From the NCBI RefSeq assembly GCF_037975245.1, contig NC_092563.1, positions 5,395,501-5,459,500 on the forward strand: 64,000 nt of DNA. The letters run 5' to 3'. Positions 1-11,752 of the stretch are shown here, piece after piece. Origin of the DNA: Apostichopus japonicus (taxonomy: Eukaryota > Echinodermata > Holothuroidea > Aspidochirotida > Stichopodidae). Made by a program: the position numbers and the translations under genes. The notes under the pieces are model-generated. The model was not told the origin of the DNA. It was given only the letters and a program-made list of their open reading frames with translations, and ran no database searches. Each line of letters begins with the position of its first letter. Position 1 is the first letter of the stretch.

Positions 1-3000
1 TCGTTTGACCCCCCCCCCTCTCCCCCTCGCCCAAGTACTTAGCATTCCACTTGTTTCAACAAAATACCACCCCTACTATCTATGTATTGTTTAACTAAAA
101 AAAAATTGTCTTTTCAAAAACAACGTAACAGTAATATCTTTGTTATTTTATATTCGGTTTCATTTATTATATTATTATATTTCATAATTAAGCGATTGCT
201 GGCTTGGAAGGACATGAAAAATCTATCCGAAAACCTTAAAATAGAGACATACGTGAAGATTTTCACAAGTCGAGGTCTGGCGGAAGTACTCCTCCAAAAT
301 AATAACATTTTAGATATGTAGTACACTGAGGCACAGTTTAGGCATATAATGGGATTTACACAAATGGCTGAGCTATAATGACTAAGTTTACACCTTAAGT
401 GTGTAGGTTGAGTTGACCATATATTGTAAATAGGAATCTGTTACAAAATGTTGAAGGTCAGCGGGATGTACGGCCTGTGGGAAGGGGGTCTAGGGGGAGG
501 GGTGTCCTCCTCCCCTTTGAGAAAAAAGAGTGCGTGTCTTGTAGAGCACATACATGATATAATCAAGAGTATGCGTATAGGTCAGCACTGAGGAGTAAGA
601 TTACTCCGCGCATATGGTAGGATAGGCCTTCCCTATAGTGTTAGTTCTTGTTTCGATCATTGCGATCGTCCGCTGTGCGAGGTATTTGTATACATTCTAT
701 GATTTTTTTTTTTTAATAACGTGTAATTAAAATATTACGAGCAGGTAGATTTTGGAACATTTTCTACATCTGTTGAGAATAAAATGTCGTATTTCAAAAT
801 TTCAGTGACTTTTGTATGGGATACTTGTTAATCGGGGACGAAATACTGGAATCGGGGTATACAGTCCCCGAAAATGGGGGACGTCTGGTCACCTTAGTGT
901 ATAGGTGAGGGTGTAAAGTGGAAACGGGGAGGGTGGTGGTATTCACCACCATACCCTCCTAATGTTAAGGATTTGCGCCTGCATTGATATCTTTATCTTA
1001 TTGTTAAACAAAAGGTTAACCTTTCAAAACTTTCGACGGATATTATTAGACGGTAGATTCCTAGTGAAATATGGAATTGACTACTGGTCATCTCTGCTCG
1101 CTTTTTAAATGGCATTATTCGAATATTTATATTTTTTCTTTCTTTCTTTTGAAACGATTACATGTATACATGCGCTAACTACATTAATTTAGTGATATAT
1201 TAAGATGGTAACTTCTTTATCTTAATTATAAATGATCTACAGCGGTATATGCTTGAAACTTGAACAAATGTGTACTGCACAAAAATGTTTTAATATTAAA
1301 TCATATTGTTTAACAATAAAGTAAAAAGTATGTTGTGGTTGACTTTTAGCTCACGTGGGTGACATATTACTCCATCGTACGTCACAATATTTCATGTCAT
1401 TTGAATCCAATTAAATTGGCGTTCTTTCATATAAACTAGTCGACTTTTCGTCATTTGTGTGTTGTTTTTTGCGAATGTTTGACAAAGCACACCAGCAAGC
1501 AAGCTATATGTATGGAACGCGAAAGCTTCAGAGTACGTGCTATGAATACGTCTAAAACCTTATATTTTGGTGGAGTGGTGGGTTCTCCGCTTTCTCTTTT
1601 AATTTAAATTTAAATATTCAATTGTTCAGCATCAATGGCCTTAATATCACCAAGCGACACATGTTGTCACAGTTACTGATCACTCTGCATTAATGATACC
1701 ATTCAACGTAATGTACTGTCACCCTTACGGAATACCATGTACTCATCAAACACAACTATGCAACAGTCACCAAGTATCATATGTTGTCCCTGCTACCAAA
1801 CTCACAATCACCAATTATTCTCCACTTGCATCAATCAACCCTAACCCTAACTTTCACCTATAGGGTAAATGCACTTTCCCGGCGTCAGATGAAGCAACAA
1901 TTATTTGTGCGAACAGGGCAACTTGTCTTCTATTCACCAAAAATATTACCTTCCCGGATGTGGTCCCTATCAAAAGTTGAAGGGGAGGGGGGTAACCGCG
2001 CGCGACTTTTCGGGCCGTTACGTGTGCAAACGAAGTGTATATCTCGAGAACGCGATAACATACGGGAGTGCAGTTTTCAGATATAAAATCAGCGTCAAAT
2101 TCTGAGTCGGATAGGCGTAGTTCCGACCGATTTCATTTTGCGACCAAATTCGATGAATGTTTTCAAGGGGGCATAGGCTATAGGGAATAATTTTTGACAA
2201 CGGGGAGACCGACCCGAATTACACCAAAGTGATCTAGCTTGGTATGGCAAACAGGGGTGTAACTACGGGGGGTGTAGGGGGTGTCACATCCCCTGGCGAA
2301 AAGATCAGTCGGCAAATCAGCGAGCAGTGGGCAAATTTTTACTTTTATCATATATATGTACCTTTCTATTTTCCTTTATATACCAATTTCGTAAAGATTT
2401 ACCGAAATTTGTTCGCGCGTTTAGCGCGCTTCTCTTTTGTCGTGTGACGCACATTTTCTGGTACCCTCCCCCCTCCAAAAAAAAAAAAACCTCCACCAGT
2501 GGTGATACCATGCACCATGCACTCTACGTTGTTAGAAGTCGGCACACAGCTCAAGTTTAGTCGGCAAAATTAAACCCTACACCCAACACATTGGTGCAAT
2601 CCGTTTCTCCGTATCTCGTTCCGTTTTGAGTCATTATTACTTTTTAAAGTTTCGATTTATAGCATATTTCTGCTGGCCATAACTCAATCACGCAATATGC
2701 TTAGTCGGGATATGTCACATGTCGGAGAGTTCTATCATATATGTCTCAACCAATTCAGTTCCTAGAAGAAAATCCCAAAACGGCGTTTTATGCCTTTTCG
2801 AGCCTCAAATCGTCCTGAAAGTAGCAATAGTGCGGACTTAATAAATGCCAATTCAGGCGTAAAATGTAACATCTACGCGTCTTGGTGTTCAATTCATATT
2901 TAAAACGCTACTGTTAAGATTCTGAACACCTTTCTCCATTTTTTAAACGCCCGGACGCTTATTCGAACACTTAGTTATTGCTTCATTTTGGAACGTCTGG

Positions 3001-3348
3001 ACGCTTTTATGAACACCATACCGTATTTCAACGCCTTCAACTTCGGACGCCTATAGTGTTCAATTTCTGAACGCATAGTGTTCAAATTCTGAACGCCTGA
3101 TGTTCTATTTCGTGCTTTATTCTCAGAAATAGAACATTAGAAGTTTGGATATAATACACCAACGTTCAGAAGTTGAGCACTAGTGTTCAGGAGTTGAACA
3201 CAGTGGCGTCGCCAAGAGAGGACCATGGAGACATGTGCCCCATGGAAAACATTTTTCCCCCCGTGTGCCCCCCCCCAACTGAGATTGGGATTTTCAAAAA
3301 ATGATAAATAAAACAAAATAAAAAATATGACAAATACAGGAAGGCGAG
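1..3348. other. Gene-poor stretch with transposon remnants
   Basis: I see no gene here. Open frames are short and show no family resemblance. Scattered C-rich or G-rich runs and short motifs such as CAGGGGTGTAACTACGG near 2252 and CAGTGGCGTCGCC near 3190 look like ends of small DNA transposons, but no matching second ends or target duplications were found. A two-unit CCCTAA telomere-like motif sits near 1840-1855. Confidence 0.4.
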
Positions 3349-3675
3349 TGTACTGAAGCATACGGGGGGCCACCTGGTCCACAGCGTGCTAAAGCACACC
3401 CCAGTGTACTGAAGCAACAGGGGCCAACTGGTCCACAGCGTGCTGGAGTACACCCCAGTTCACCGAAGCATACAGGGGCGACCTGGTCCACAGCGTGCTA
3501 GAGCACACCCCAGTGTACCGAAGCATACAAGGGGCCACCTGGTCCACAGCGTGCTAGAGCACACCCCAGTGTACTAAAGCATACAGGGGGCCACCTGGTC
3601 CACAGCGTGCTAGAGCACACCCCAGTGTACTAAGGCATACTGAAGCAAATATGGGAGCAACTTGGTCCCCAGTAC
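3349..3675. repeat. 56-bp tandem satellite, about 5-6 units
   Basis: The motif GTGCTAGAGCAC recurs at 3495, 3551 and 3607, which gives a 56-bp period. Earlier units starting near 3349 are more diverged. Each unit contains GTGTACT-AAGCATACAGGGG-GCCACCTGGTCC, the same words as the 37-bp satellite at 4839-6034, plus about 19 extra bases around a near-palindrome (GTGCTAGAGCAC). The last unit (3641-3675) lacks the extra bases and is of the 37-bp type. Open frames across the array are repeat artefacts. Confidence 0.9.
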
Positions 3676-3680
3676 CTTCC

Positions 3681-4270
3681 AACCGTAACCGTAACCGTAA
3701 CCGTAACCCTGACCGTGACCGTAACCCTGACCGTGACCGTGACCGTAACACTAACCGTAACCGTAACCGTGACCCTAACCGTAACCGTAACCGTAACACT
3801 GACCGTGACCGTCACCGTCACCGTCACCGTCACCGTCACCGTCACCGTCACCGTCACCGTCACCGTCACCGTCACCGTCACCGTCACCCTACCCCTACCC
3901 CTACCCCTACCCCTACCCCTACCCCTAGCCCTAACCCTAACCCTACCCCTACCCCTAGCCCTACCCCTAACCCTAACCCAAACCCTAACCCTAGCCCTAG
4001 CCCTAGCCCTAGCCCTACCCCTAGCCCCAACCCCAACCCCAACCCCAACCCCAACCCCAACCCCAACCCCAACCCCAACCCCAACCCCAACCCCAACCCC
4101 AACCCTATTCCCAACCCCAACCCCAACCCCAACCCCAACCCCAACCCCAACCCCAACCCCAACCCCAACCCCAACCCCAACCCCAACCCCAACCCCAACC
4201 CCAACCCCAACCCCAACCCCAACCCCAACCCCAACCCCAACCCCAACCCCAACCCCAACCCTAACCCTAG
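3681..4270. repeat. Telomere-like hexamer mosaic (interstitial)
   Basis: About 98 tandem hexamers of the form CC(C/G)(C/T)(A/C/G)A are arranged in blocks. Mixed CCGTAA, CCCTGA and CCGTGA units come first (about 3681-3808), then CCGTCA (about 3809-3888), then CCCCTA, CCCTAA and CCCTAG (about 3889-4025). A long, nearly pure CCCCAA run (about 4026-4256) follows, interrupted once by CCCTATTC near 4104. The end reads CCCTAACCCTAG. CCCTAA is the complement of the metazoan telomere repeat TTAGGG, and CCCCAA is the complement of TTGGGG. The minus strand is G-rich and could form G-quadruplexes. All open frames across it (NP, TP or GL dipeptides) are artefacts. Confidence 0.9.
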
Positions 4271-4838
4271 ATAAAGAGTATCTTATGTTAAAATATGTGT
4301 GAATGATACATAGTGAGTTTTTTCAAGTATGTTATGCAAGCTTAATACTATAGCTTTTACAAGGTACATAGTGTATGCTAAACAGAATGTTATGCTAACG
4401 TATACACATGGTGAATATAAACAACTATGTTATGCTTAGTGTGAAGCTTATTCTAGTTTGTCATATTGTCTTCTTAATGTTATTATGACGTCACACATGG
4501 CCTTGCGTTTTGGTGGTTTGCCCTGTGGTGTGGCGGGCTATGAACCACGCGTTATTAGAAGCGTATACAAATGTTTTGTTTTAAATGATTCGGTTTGTGG
4601 TTTTGCGGTTTTAAATGATTCGGTTGGAAGACAGCCAAACTGGTTCAAATTGGTTGAGTGCCAATTTGCATGTGCTCATCTGCATATCAGGTTAGCACCG
4701 GGTGAGGGGTTAGCTATAAGTTTGGACCAATCAGGTTCAATGGCAGAGCGTGTGCCCTGTGCATTGCGTCGTAATTTGTTATTTTAGAAGTGTGTCCTAG
4801 AGACGTATCGGGGAGTTTAAGTTTATCTCCCGAAGCCT
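4271..4838. other. Spacer between two satellites
   Basis: This is unique-looking AT-rich sequence with several short echoes of GTTATGCTAA and GTGTATGC. An open frame of 109 codons (4458-4787, plus) resembles no known family and is not claimed as a gene. Confidence 0.4.
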
Positions 4839-6034
4839 GAAGCATACATGGGAGCCACTTGGTCCCCAGTGTACTGAAGCATACATGGGGGCCACTTGGT
4901 CTTCAGTGTACTGAAGCATACATGGGGACCACTTGGTCCCCAGTGTACTGGAGCATACATGGGGACCACTTGGTCCCAAAAGTACTGAAGCATACATGGG
5001 GGTCACTTGGTCCCCAGTGTACTGAAGCATACATGGGGGCCACTTGGTCCCCAGTGTACTGAAGCATACATGGGGACCACTTGGTCCCCAGTGTACTGGA
5101 GCATACATGGGGACCACTTGGTCCCAAAAGTACTGAAGCATACATGGGGGTCACTTGGTCCCCAGTGTACTGAAGCATACATGGGGGCCACTTGGTCCCC
5201 AGTGTACTGAAGCATACATGGGGACCACTTGGTCCCCAGTGTACTGAAGCATAAATGGGGACCACTTGGTCCCCAGTGTACTGAAGCATACATGGGGGTC
5301 ACTTGGTCCCCAGTGTACTGAAGCATACATGGGGGCCACTTGGTCCCCAGTGTACTGAAGCATACATGGGTGTCACTTGGTCCCCAGTGTACTGAAGCAT
5401 ACATGGGGGCCACTTGGTCCCCAGTGTACTGAAGCATACATGGGGGCCACTTGGTCCCCAGTGTACTGAAGCATACATGGGGACCACTTGGTCCCCAGTG
5501 TACTGAAACATACATGGGGGTCACTTGGACCCCAGTGTACTGAAGCATACATGGGGGCCACTTGGTCCCCAGTGTACTGAAGCATACATGGGGGCCACTT
5601 GGTCCCCAGTGTACTGAAGCATACATGGGGGCCACTTGGTCCCCAGTGTACTGAAGCATACATGGGGGTCACTTGGTCCCCAGTGTACTGAAGCATACAT
5701 GGGGGCCACTTGGTCCCCAGTGTACTGGAGCATACATAGGGACCACTTGGTCCCCAGTGTACTGAAACATACATGGGGGTCACTTGGTCCCCAGTGTACT
5801 GAAGCATACATGGGGGCCACTTGGTCCCCAGTGTACTGAAGCATACATGGGGGCCACTTGGTCCCCAGTGTACTGAAGCATACATGGGGCCACTTGGTCC
5901 CCAGTGTACTGAAGCATACATGGGGCCACTTGGTCCTCAGTGTACTGAAGCATACATGCGGGCCACTTGGTCCCCAGTGTACTGAAGCATACATAGGGGC
6001 CACTTTGTCCCCAGTGTACCGAAGCATACATGGG
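4839..6034. repeat. 37-bp tandem satellite, about 32 units
   Basis: The unit reads GAAGCATACATGGGGGCC followed by ACTTGGTCCCCAGTGTACT. A variant with GTCCCAAAAGTACT recurs 148 bp apart (near 4973 and 5121), which is four units, so part of the array grew as a four-unit higher-order block. Since 37 is not a multiple of 3, the three frames cycle and give long stop-free frames on the minus strand (up to 218 codons) with a 37-residue period. These are artefacts. Confidence 0.95.
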
Positions 6035-6965
6035 AAAAAATACCTTGTGTAATATGTGTAGCATGACTGGTGATATTTGACTTCAATAACCAGGATACCA
6101 TGCAGTGTCATCTTTTTGTTTAGCTGCTTGCTAAAGTTTTACAGCTCCTATGGTAGAACACATCACTACATTCTCCATTTTTCTTGGATGTGTAAATCTA
6201 AAGTGTCCCTTCTTCTCTCTCTTATATCAGAAAATTGTATGTACTAAGTTTACTGTGGGCTAATGTGTGACTTAAAAGTCTTTTGCTCTTTTTTCTTTTT
6301 TTGAGCTAGTAGTCTCATCAAGTTTCATCAGATTTAGTAATGCAACTATGAATGAAAGTAGAAAAAATCAATAAAGATTTTACTTTATTAATAAAAGAAA
6401 AAACATAGAAAATGTTTGCTATGTGCCAATGCTTTGCTTTCTTGTGAAAATATTAAAGATTCTTTCAAATTTCACACATCCCCTTTATTACTTTTAAAGT
6501 ACGCTAACTAATGAGACAATAGGGCAGTTTCAGTCGTTGTGTTAGTTATTGTAAAAAGTGACTTTGATACCATATTATGGTGACATGTTTATGTCTTTGA
6601 ATTCCTTCTTGAAACTGTATGGCTGAGTCATTTCTGTTGGTGGAATTGAGCCACCTGCAAAATAAATTCTGTATCACCTGAACAGATTTGTGAAATTGCC
6701 AAAACAGTTACCAAAAAAATAAATCAAAAGCAATAGAACCATGTAAACTGGATATGTTTAAATCATTCCAAAGTGTGAACCATTTTGTGAACACAAGTAA
6801 CTTCAAATACCAGTGTCAACACTGTGAGAATTTTCACTGACAGTAGCGACATACCGCACAACTTTCCTTAACACAGAAAACCTAGAGGCTAGTGCCAGTA
6901 GACTACACATGCTATGAAAGTGACCCTTACTGAACTGAACCCTCTTGAATTCCTGATATTTGGGC
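6035..6965. other. No gene seen
   Basis: AT-rich sequence with no recognisable coding segment, repeat or RNA gene. Confidence 0.35.
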
Positions 6966-8126
6966 CAGGGACGTAGCCAGGGGGGAGCAGAGGGGGCGAT
7001 CGCTCCCCCTTTCAGTGTCGATAAATTTTTAAAAACTGTTGTTTTTTAGCATGGTATTTTGTCAGTGCTCTTTTGATCTTGATTACTCGTCAGCTCCGAT
7101 AACTCGATTATAATCGTAGTAACATTCAGGCCTACGGATTCAACTACTTACTTAGTTTGGCAGATGCAATTAGCTAAATTTAGCCTATAGCCTATTACAA
7201 GCCTACAGTTGGCCACTGCGTTATAAAATACATATTGCCTACCTAACCGCACTCGAGTGTCACGGCCCGTATGCACAACAATATCGACGTTCGTTCTCAT
7301 CCTGTCTATGATTCGCAGGCGCGTAGCCAAGGGGGGGGGGGCGAAGGGGGAGACCGCCCCCATTGAGCGTATTTGTTTTGTATGTTTCAATGATATCGCT
7401 AGAAATTTCAAAATAGAAATTGCTTAGACGCAACTCACAAGGCCTGGTAAGTGCCATTTCCAGCGATCTGGGAGGCATTTTAGGCCAAAATTTTCGTCTA
7501 CGCTTAGCGCCAATTTATGGTGGCGCTACGCTTAGTTAGTTTGCAGAGCCTATATACGGCTCCCTAAAGGTTCGCTCCTCCCTTTGCAAATTCCTGGCTA
7601 CGCGCCTGATGATTCGTACTAGTAAGTTGTTGCACGAACAGCATGTTATGAAGCTAAGCTAGCATTCGTACGTGATATACTTTTTCTATAAATAATTATT
7701 ACACTACTAACACACTGCGATAACGACATTTGTTTTAGGACACTGAACATCTGGCTGTCTTACAAAATATGAAAGTTTATTTTGTCCATCAGTAAAGTTT
7801 GTCAAATGTATTTAAGTCCAGAAAATGGACAATAAACAAGAATCATCCTACTGGAAAAATTGTAAAAGAGCACCATTTTTTGTCTTTCTGATATATTATG
7901 TAAAAGAACATGTAAAAATTCAAACAGGAAACAAAATCTGCTGATAATATGATATCATATGATAATGATGAAACTGGCAAAACATTGCACCAGATCGCAT
8001 CTAAGGACCTTCAATTGTTCAAAAATATCCAAAAGTGGAGGGGACACCCCCTCCCCTTAGACCCCCCATATCAATCGCAACAAAAGTGCTCCCCCCCCCC
8101 CTTTCAAATTCCTGGCCACGTCGCTG
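6966..8126. mobile_element. Non-autonomous hAT-like element, 1.16 kb, with a nested element
   Basis: The ends are inverted: CAGGGACGTAGCCAGG at 6966 and the complement of CAGCGACGTGGCCAGG ending at 8126. Flanking octamers ATTTGGGC (6958-6965) and ATTTTGGC (8127-8134) match in 7 of 8 positions, as expected for an aged 8-bp target duplication of the hAT superfamily. There is no transposase frame. A second element (7316-7608) has inserted inside it. Family assignment rests on the end sequence and duplication length only. Confidence 0.7.
7316..7608. mobile_element. 293-bp hAT-like MITE with perfect 8-bp target duplication
   Basis: It starts CAGGCGCGTAGCCAAGG and ends with the complement of CAGGCGCGTAGCCAGG. 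The octamer ATGATTCG flanks both sides exactly (7308-7315 and 7609-7616). It lies inside the 6966-8126 element, so it arrived later. Positions about 7441-7530 carry a core segment (GATCTGGGAGGCATTTT, then a GCGCCA...TGGTGGCGCT hairpin) that recurs in several other elements of this window. Confidence 0.85.
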
Positions 8127-8611
8127 ATTTTGGCCACATTTCTGGTTGACAGCAGAAAGTTGATACTGGAGTTCGCACTTCCAGCTGTAAAGCTGGGTGC
8201 TTATCACTCTTGTATACACAAATTGCATGGCCCAGTCAAGACCACTGTTTATTTCGCTTGGATAACTTCAGAGATGGATTCTTTTGCATTTCAAAACATG
8301 TTTGTAACCATTAATGATAAAAATTATTTAGCCCATATATAGGAGGCTGGCCTATGTCGTATGATTAGAGTTCGAAGTTGATCAACCATACAGCCACTTA
8401 CTTAACATCACAATATGCTATTCAATAGTATTATGTAAAAACATCTTAAAATTAGAAAAACATCGCAACTCTTGGCAACAAATAGGTTGCTATGTGTTGT
8501 TTCTCACCGCTCAAGGAGTGCCATTTTACGACGAAATCAAAAGTTTCTCTACCATGTCCTATATGACAGTGAACTTGCGAATTTGCTCTTCGGTTTGAGA
8601 TGAAATGCACA
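8127..8611. other. No gene seen
   Basis: AT-rich sequence between two transposon-derived segments. No coding segment recognised. Confidence 0.35.
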
Positions 8612-9253
8612 CAGGCGCGTATCCAGGGGGCGTTGGTGGCGCGCCCCCCGGGTAAGGAAAATAGGAGAGAGAAAAGAGAAGAAAAAAGGGGAAAAGAGGG
8701 GGGGGGGAGGAAGGTAAAAGAAAAAGAAGAAAGAGAGAAAAGGAGAAAGTAGAAGAAAAACGCCAAGACCCCGGGAAGAGAAAGAGGAACGGTCATAATT
8801 ACAGCGCTGATCCCTATTATATACACAGGGTAGCCAATGACAGATCGAGGATTACGGAGGGGACGTGCGCCTCACTCTACCCCTTACACCAACAAATCCA
8901 TTTTTGACGTTTCCGTTTTCCCTTTCTCACTAATGTATCTATATATATACTATATATGGTCTATCATAACGCGTGTGTGTGTATGGACGCCTTAAACAAT
9001 TGTACAATTGTGCTATGGAACCAACTGTGGCTGGTCTTGAACTCGACCAAGTCGTCGGGAACATGACGCTTTTCGGGAAAGGGGCAACCGCCCCCCCCCT
9101 CCCCCGAGCAAATTTTCTTTATGACATCGCTAGTACTTTCAAAATAGACAATGCTTAGATACATACAAGACCTGGGAAGTGTCATTTCCAGTGATCTGGG
9201 AGGCATTTTCGGCCAAAAATTTCTTGTACGCTTCGCGCCAACTTATCGTGGCG
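8612..9253. mobile_element. hAT-like element fragment, inverted partner at 32.85-33.28 kb
   Basis: It begins CAGGCGCGTATCCAGG at 8612 and contains a purine tract (about 8655-8760). A segment running through GCGCTGATCCCTATTATATA and the TATGGTCTATCATAACGCG region follows. Positions about 8630-9070 reappear in reverse complement at about 32855-33280. Positions about 9070-9253 resemble the inside of the 7316-7608 element, including the shared GATCTGGGAGG core. No matching right end or target duplication was found, so the boundary at 9253 is approximate. Confidence 0.6.
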
Positions 9254-9798
9254 CATGCAACAACACCCTGACAATATTCCTACTGGTTGGCTAAAATACC
9301 ATTCTATATAGTACTTGCAAGCAATGAGAGATGGATAATGTTGTATGTTCCCATCATCCCAAAGATGTGTTGAATGTAGTTGCGAGATCCAATCCCATCT
9401 CCATCACCTTCTCATTGCGGAATCTCTTAAAATGGCGATTCTCTTACAAACCACGTTATCATCAATTAGGGCAAACATTAGGCGACTTAACTGGCACGTA
9501 AAAGTTTCCTATTAATAACTTCATTTTACAGAGTCGGAAACAAACAAATATGTTGTGACCTTGCTGAATATTGTCGTGACGTATACAAAACGTTACTGAA
9601 CGTCGCTATACTAGTGTATCGGCGAAAACTTACAGACAGTGCAAACTCGTTAAATATTCATATGTTTTGAATACTGTATGGTCAACGATATCAGTGTCAA
9701 CCGTTCGCATCTTTTGTGGTAATGCTATAAAAAACAAAGAGTGGCAAAAGATATGTATTGCGTATGAAGATGGCTTCGTTACAATTTGCTGTTGTTAC
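9254..9798. other. No gene seen
   Basis: Unique-looking AT-rich sequence. Its last 8 bases (GTTGTTAC, 9791-9798) are one copy of the target duplication of the next element. Confidence 0.35.
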
Positions 9799-11752
9799 CA
9801 GTGGCGGAGAAACAGGGGGGTTGGGGTTTTTTAACCCCCCCCCCACTTTTTGAAGAGGGGGGGGTTGGCCCACACAATCAACCCCCCTAGTTTTTGCCAG
9901 TAATGTTCTGTTATAGTCTATGTTATGTGCTCCAAATGGCATAATAAATCAAATTATAAAATTTGAAATTGTTAAAGTCATTTCAACCTTTTACCTGGTA
10001 GGCTACATCAACAATTAACGACCGAAAACCGAGTTAGAATTGACCCACACATTATTTCTAGCCCCTTTCCCCCACCTTGCGCATTGGAACTTGTAGCTCA
10101 TAGCGCTAACTTCACCCCACAACAGACATACACAAAATACGTTTTGTTGCTGTTGAATAGCTTTGGAACTGTATACACTTGCCAACTTCAACGAGGTGAA
10201 GGAAGGAAAAAAAAAGAAGAAAGAGAGAAAAGGAGAAAAGGATGGAGTAGAAAATACGGCAAAAAAACGGGAAGAGAAAGAGGAACAGTGACAAAATTAT
10301 TCGAATTTGTAAAGCAAAGAGCAGATATCACATCATATCAGTGAGCATGAAAATGGCGTTCCACGATAAACAGCCTCCAAACCATGGGCGCAGATCCTGG
10401 TGAGGACAGCGGGACGCGTCCCCATCAACTTTTTCAGTAGTGGGGACATGATATACCATGTCCCCACCAATTTGTCTTGACCAATAGCTGCATTTCAAGT
10501 TCCCCTGTATTGAACTTTGGCGCAGTTTGATCCAGCATTGTGCAAATGACATGCAGCAGTTCTCATTTTATTGTATTTTATCCACAGTTGTTAAATATAG
10601 GACGGAAATCGCATTTGCGGCAGTCTATATTTGTTTTCTGGGAGAGGACCCCAGACCCATCGTATATACAAAAGTCTACTTGGATTATTTGTCCCCTGAT
10701 TTTCTTTCTGCAGACGCCCATGTATTTCTCCAAACTAAATTTCTAAGCCATGAGATCTAAAACTTAAGGAGGTTTAGGAGCATCATTAGGTCTGGGAAGT
10801 GTTATTTCCGGCGATCTGGGAGGTATATTTGCCCAAAAAAAATCGTACGCTACGCGCGAACCCATGGTCGCGCTCCGCTTAGATAGTGTCATAGAACAGA
10901 CACGCGTCCCCACCATTATCCAAGACTGACCTGCGCCCATGCTCAAAACTGTCGATGTGTGTAGTGTTCGGTTTCGGAAATATCTGGTATATTTTTATTT
11001 CCTTCAACGAAATTTTTTAGTAGCCGTCTGAACTTTCGAAAATTCCCTAACCAACATTCTTCATCATACTTCATCATACTCGTGCAATTTTGACCCGTCT
11101 GTTAGGGTTTGAAGAAGGTTTTTCTATATCGGTTGTCCATAGATGATATTTTGTGCAACATTATGGGTATGTTTTGAAGTGAATTTATTCACGAGAATTG
11201 TGAATTTTCAAATTCTGAACAGTGGGGCTGACGGATATTGTGGGCCGCGATGAAGAATCACCTACAAAAGCAATGATCCACAGGATATGTGATGAAGTCG
11301 AACATGATGTGTAACTGGTGACAATCTTCAAAAATGTTATAGATGAGAAAAAAAGTATTTGGAAAAAACTTGGTTCTCAAGCAAAAGTGTACATATGGTT
11401 GGTCAGTTTCAAGCCCGAGAAGTGCCATTTCCGGTGATCTGGGGGTACCAAAACCAGAAATTTGCTTGTACGCTGCACGCCAACCAATGGTAGCACTCCG
11501 CTTATATAGTAATACGCGCCCCCGGGTTAGAAAATCCTGCATACGCCCCTGGATAAATGCAGCTTTTCAAGGCCTGGGCAGTGCCATTTACTGCAATCTG
11601 GGAGGCAATATTTGCCAAAAAAATCTTGTGCACTTCGCGCCAGCTTATGGTGGCGCTCCACTTAGATAGTGAGCCAGCAGTTATGACTTTTTATTTTATC
11701 GATGGCCTGCAACCCCCCCCCCCCCACTTCTGACAAGAAATCTCCGCCACTG
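9799..11752. mobile_element. Composite hAT-like element, 1.95 kb, with perfect 8-bp target duplication
   Basis: It starts CAGTGGCGGAGAAAC at 9799 and ends at 11752 with the complement of CAGTGGCGGAGATTTC. The octamer GTTGTTAC flanks both sides exactly (9791-9798 and 11753-11760). C/G homopolymer runs lie just inside both ends. It has no long transposase frame. It contains a later nested element (10383-10941) and a segment (about 10290-11550) whose inverted copy is at 30392-31165. It is therefore a stack of at least three insertion events. Confidence 0.8.
10383..10941. mobile_element. 559-bp nested hAT-like MITE, insertion proven by an empty-site paralogue
   Basis: It has perfect 11-bp inverted ends (CATGGGCGCAG at 10383 and its complement ending at 10941). 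Near-identical flanking octamers CTCCAAAC (10375-10382) and CTCAAAAC (10942-10949) look like an 8-bp target duplication. The inverted paralogue at about 31065-31095 reads straight through as GCCTCCAAACTGTAG with no insert, which gives the pre-insertion state. The shared GATCTGGGAGG core lies at about 10789-10885. Confidence 0.85.

Noticed and set aside
3651-4302. Open frames with NP, TP or GL dipeptide repeats
   Set aside because: Hexamer repeats without stop words give open frames in several readings. No start context or family.
4458-4787. 109-codon open frame between the satellites
   Set aside because: No domain, no homology recognised, and low-complexity echoes at the DNA level.
4839-6034. 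CRISPR array
   Set aside because: The 37-bp units are directly tandem with no unique spacers, and the sequence is clearly eukaryotic.
4797-6111. Long minus-strand open frames of 114-218 codons
   Set aside because: They are the 37-bp satellite read in cycling frames. The 37-residue periodicity and overlap of several frames show they are artefacts.
8655-8760. Charged or hydrophobic frames across purine tracts (also 10195-10290 and 33140-33245)
   Set aside because: They are simple-sequence tracts inside transposon copies and not coding.
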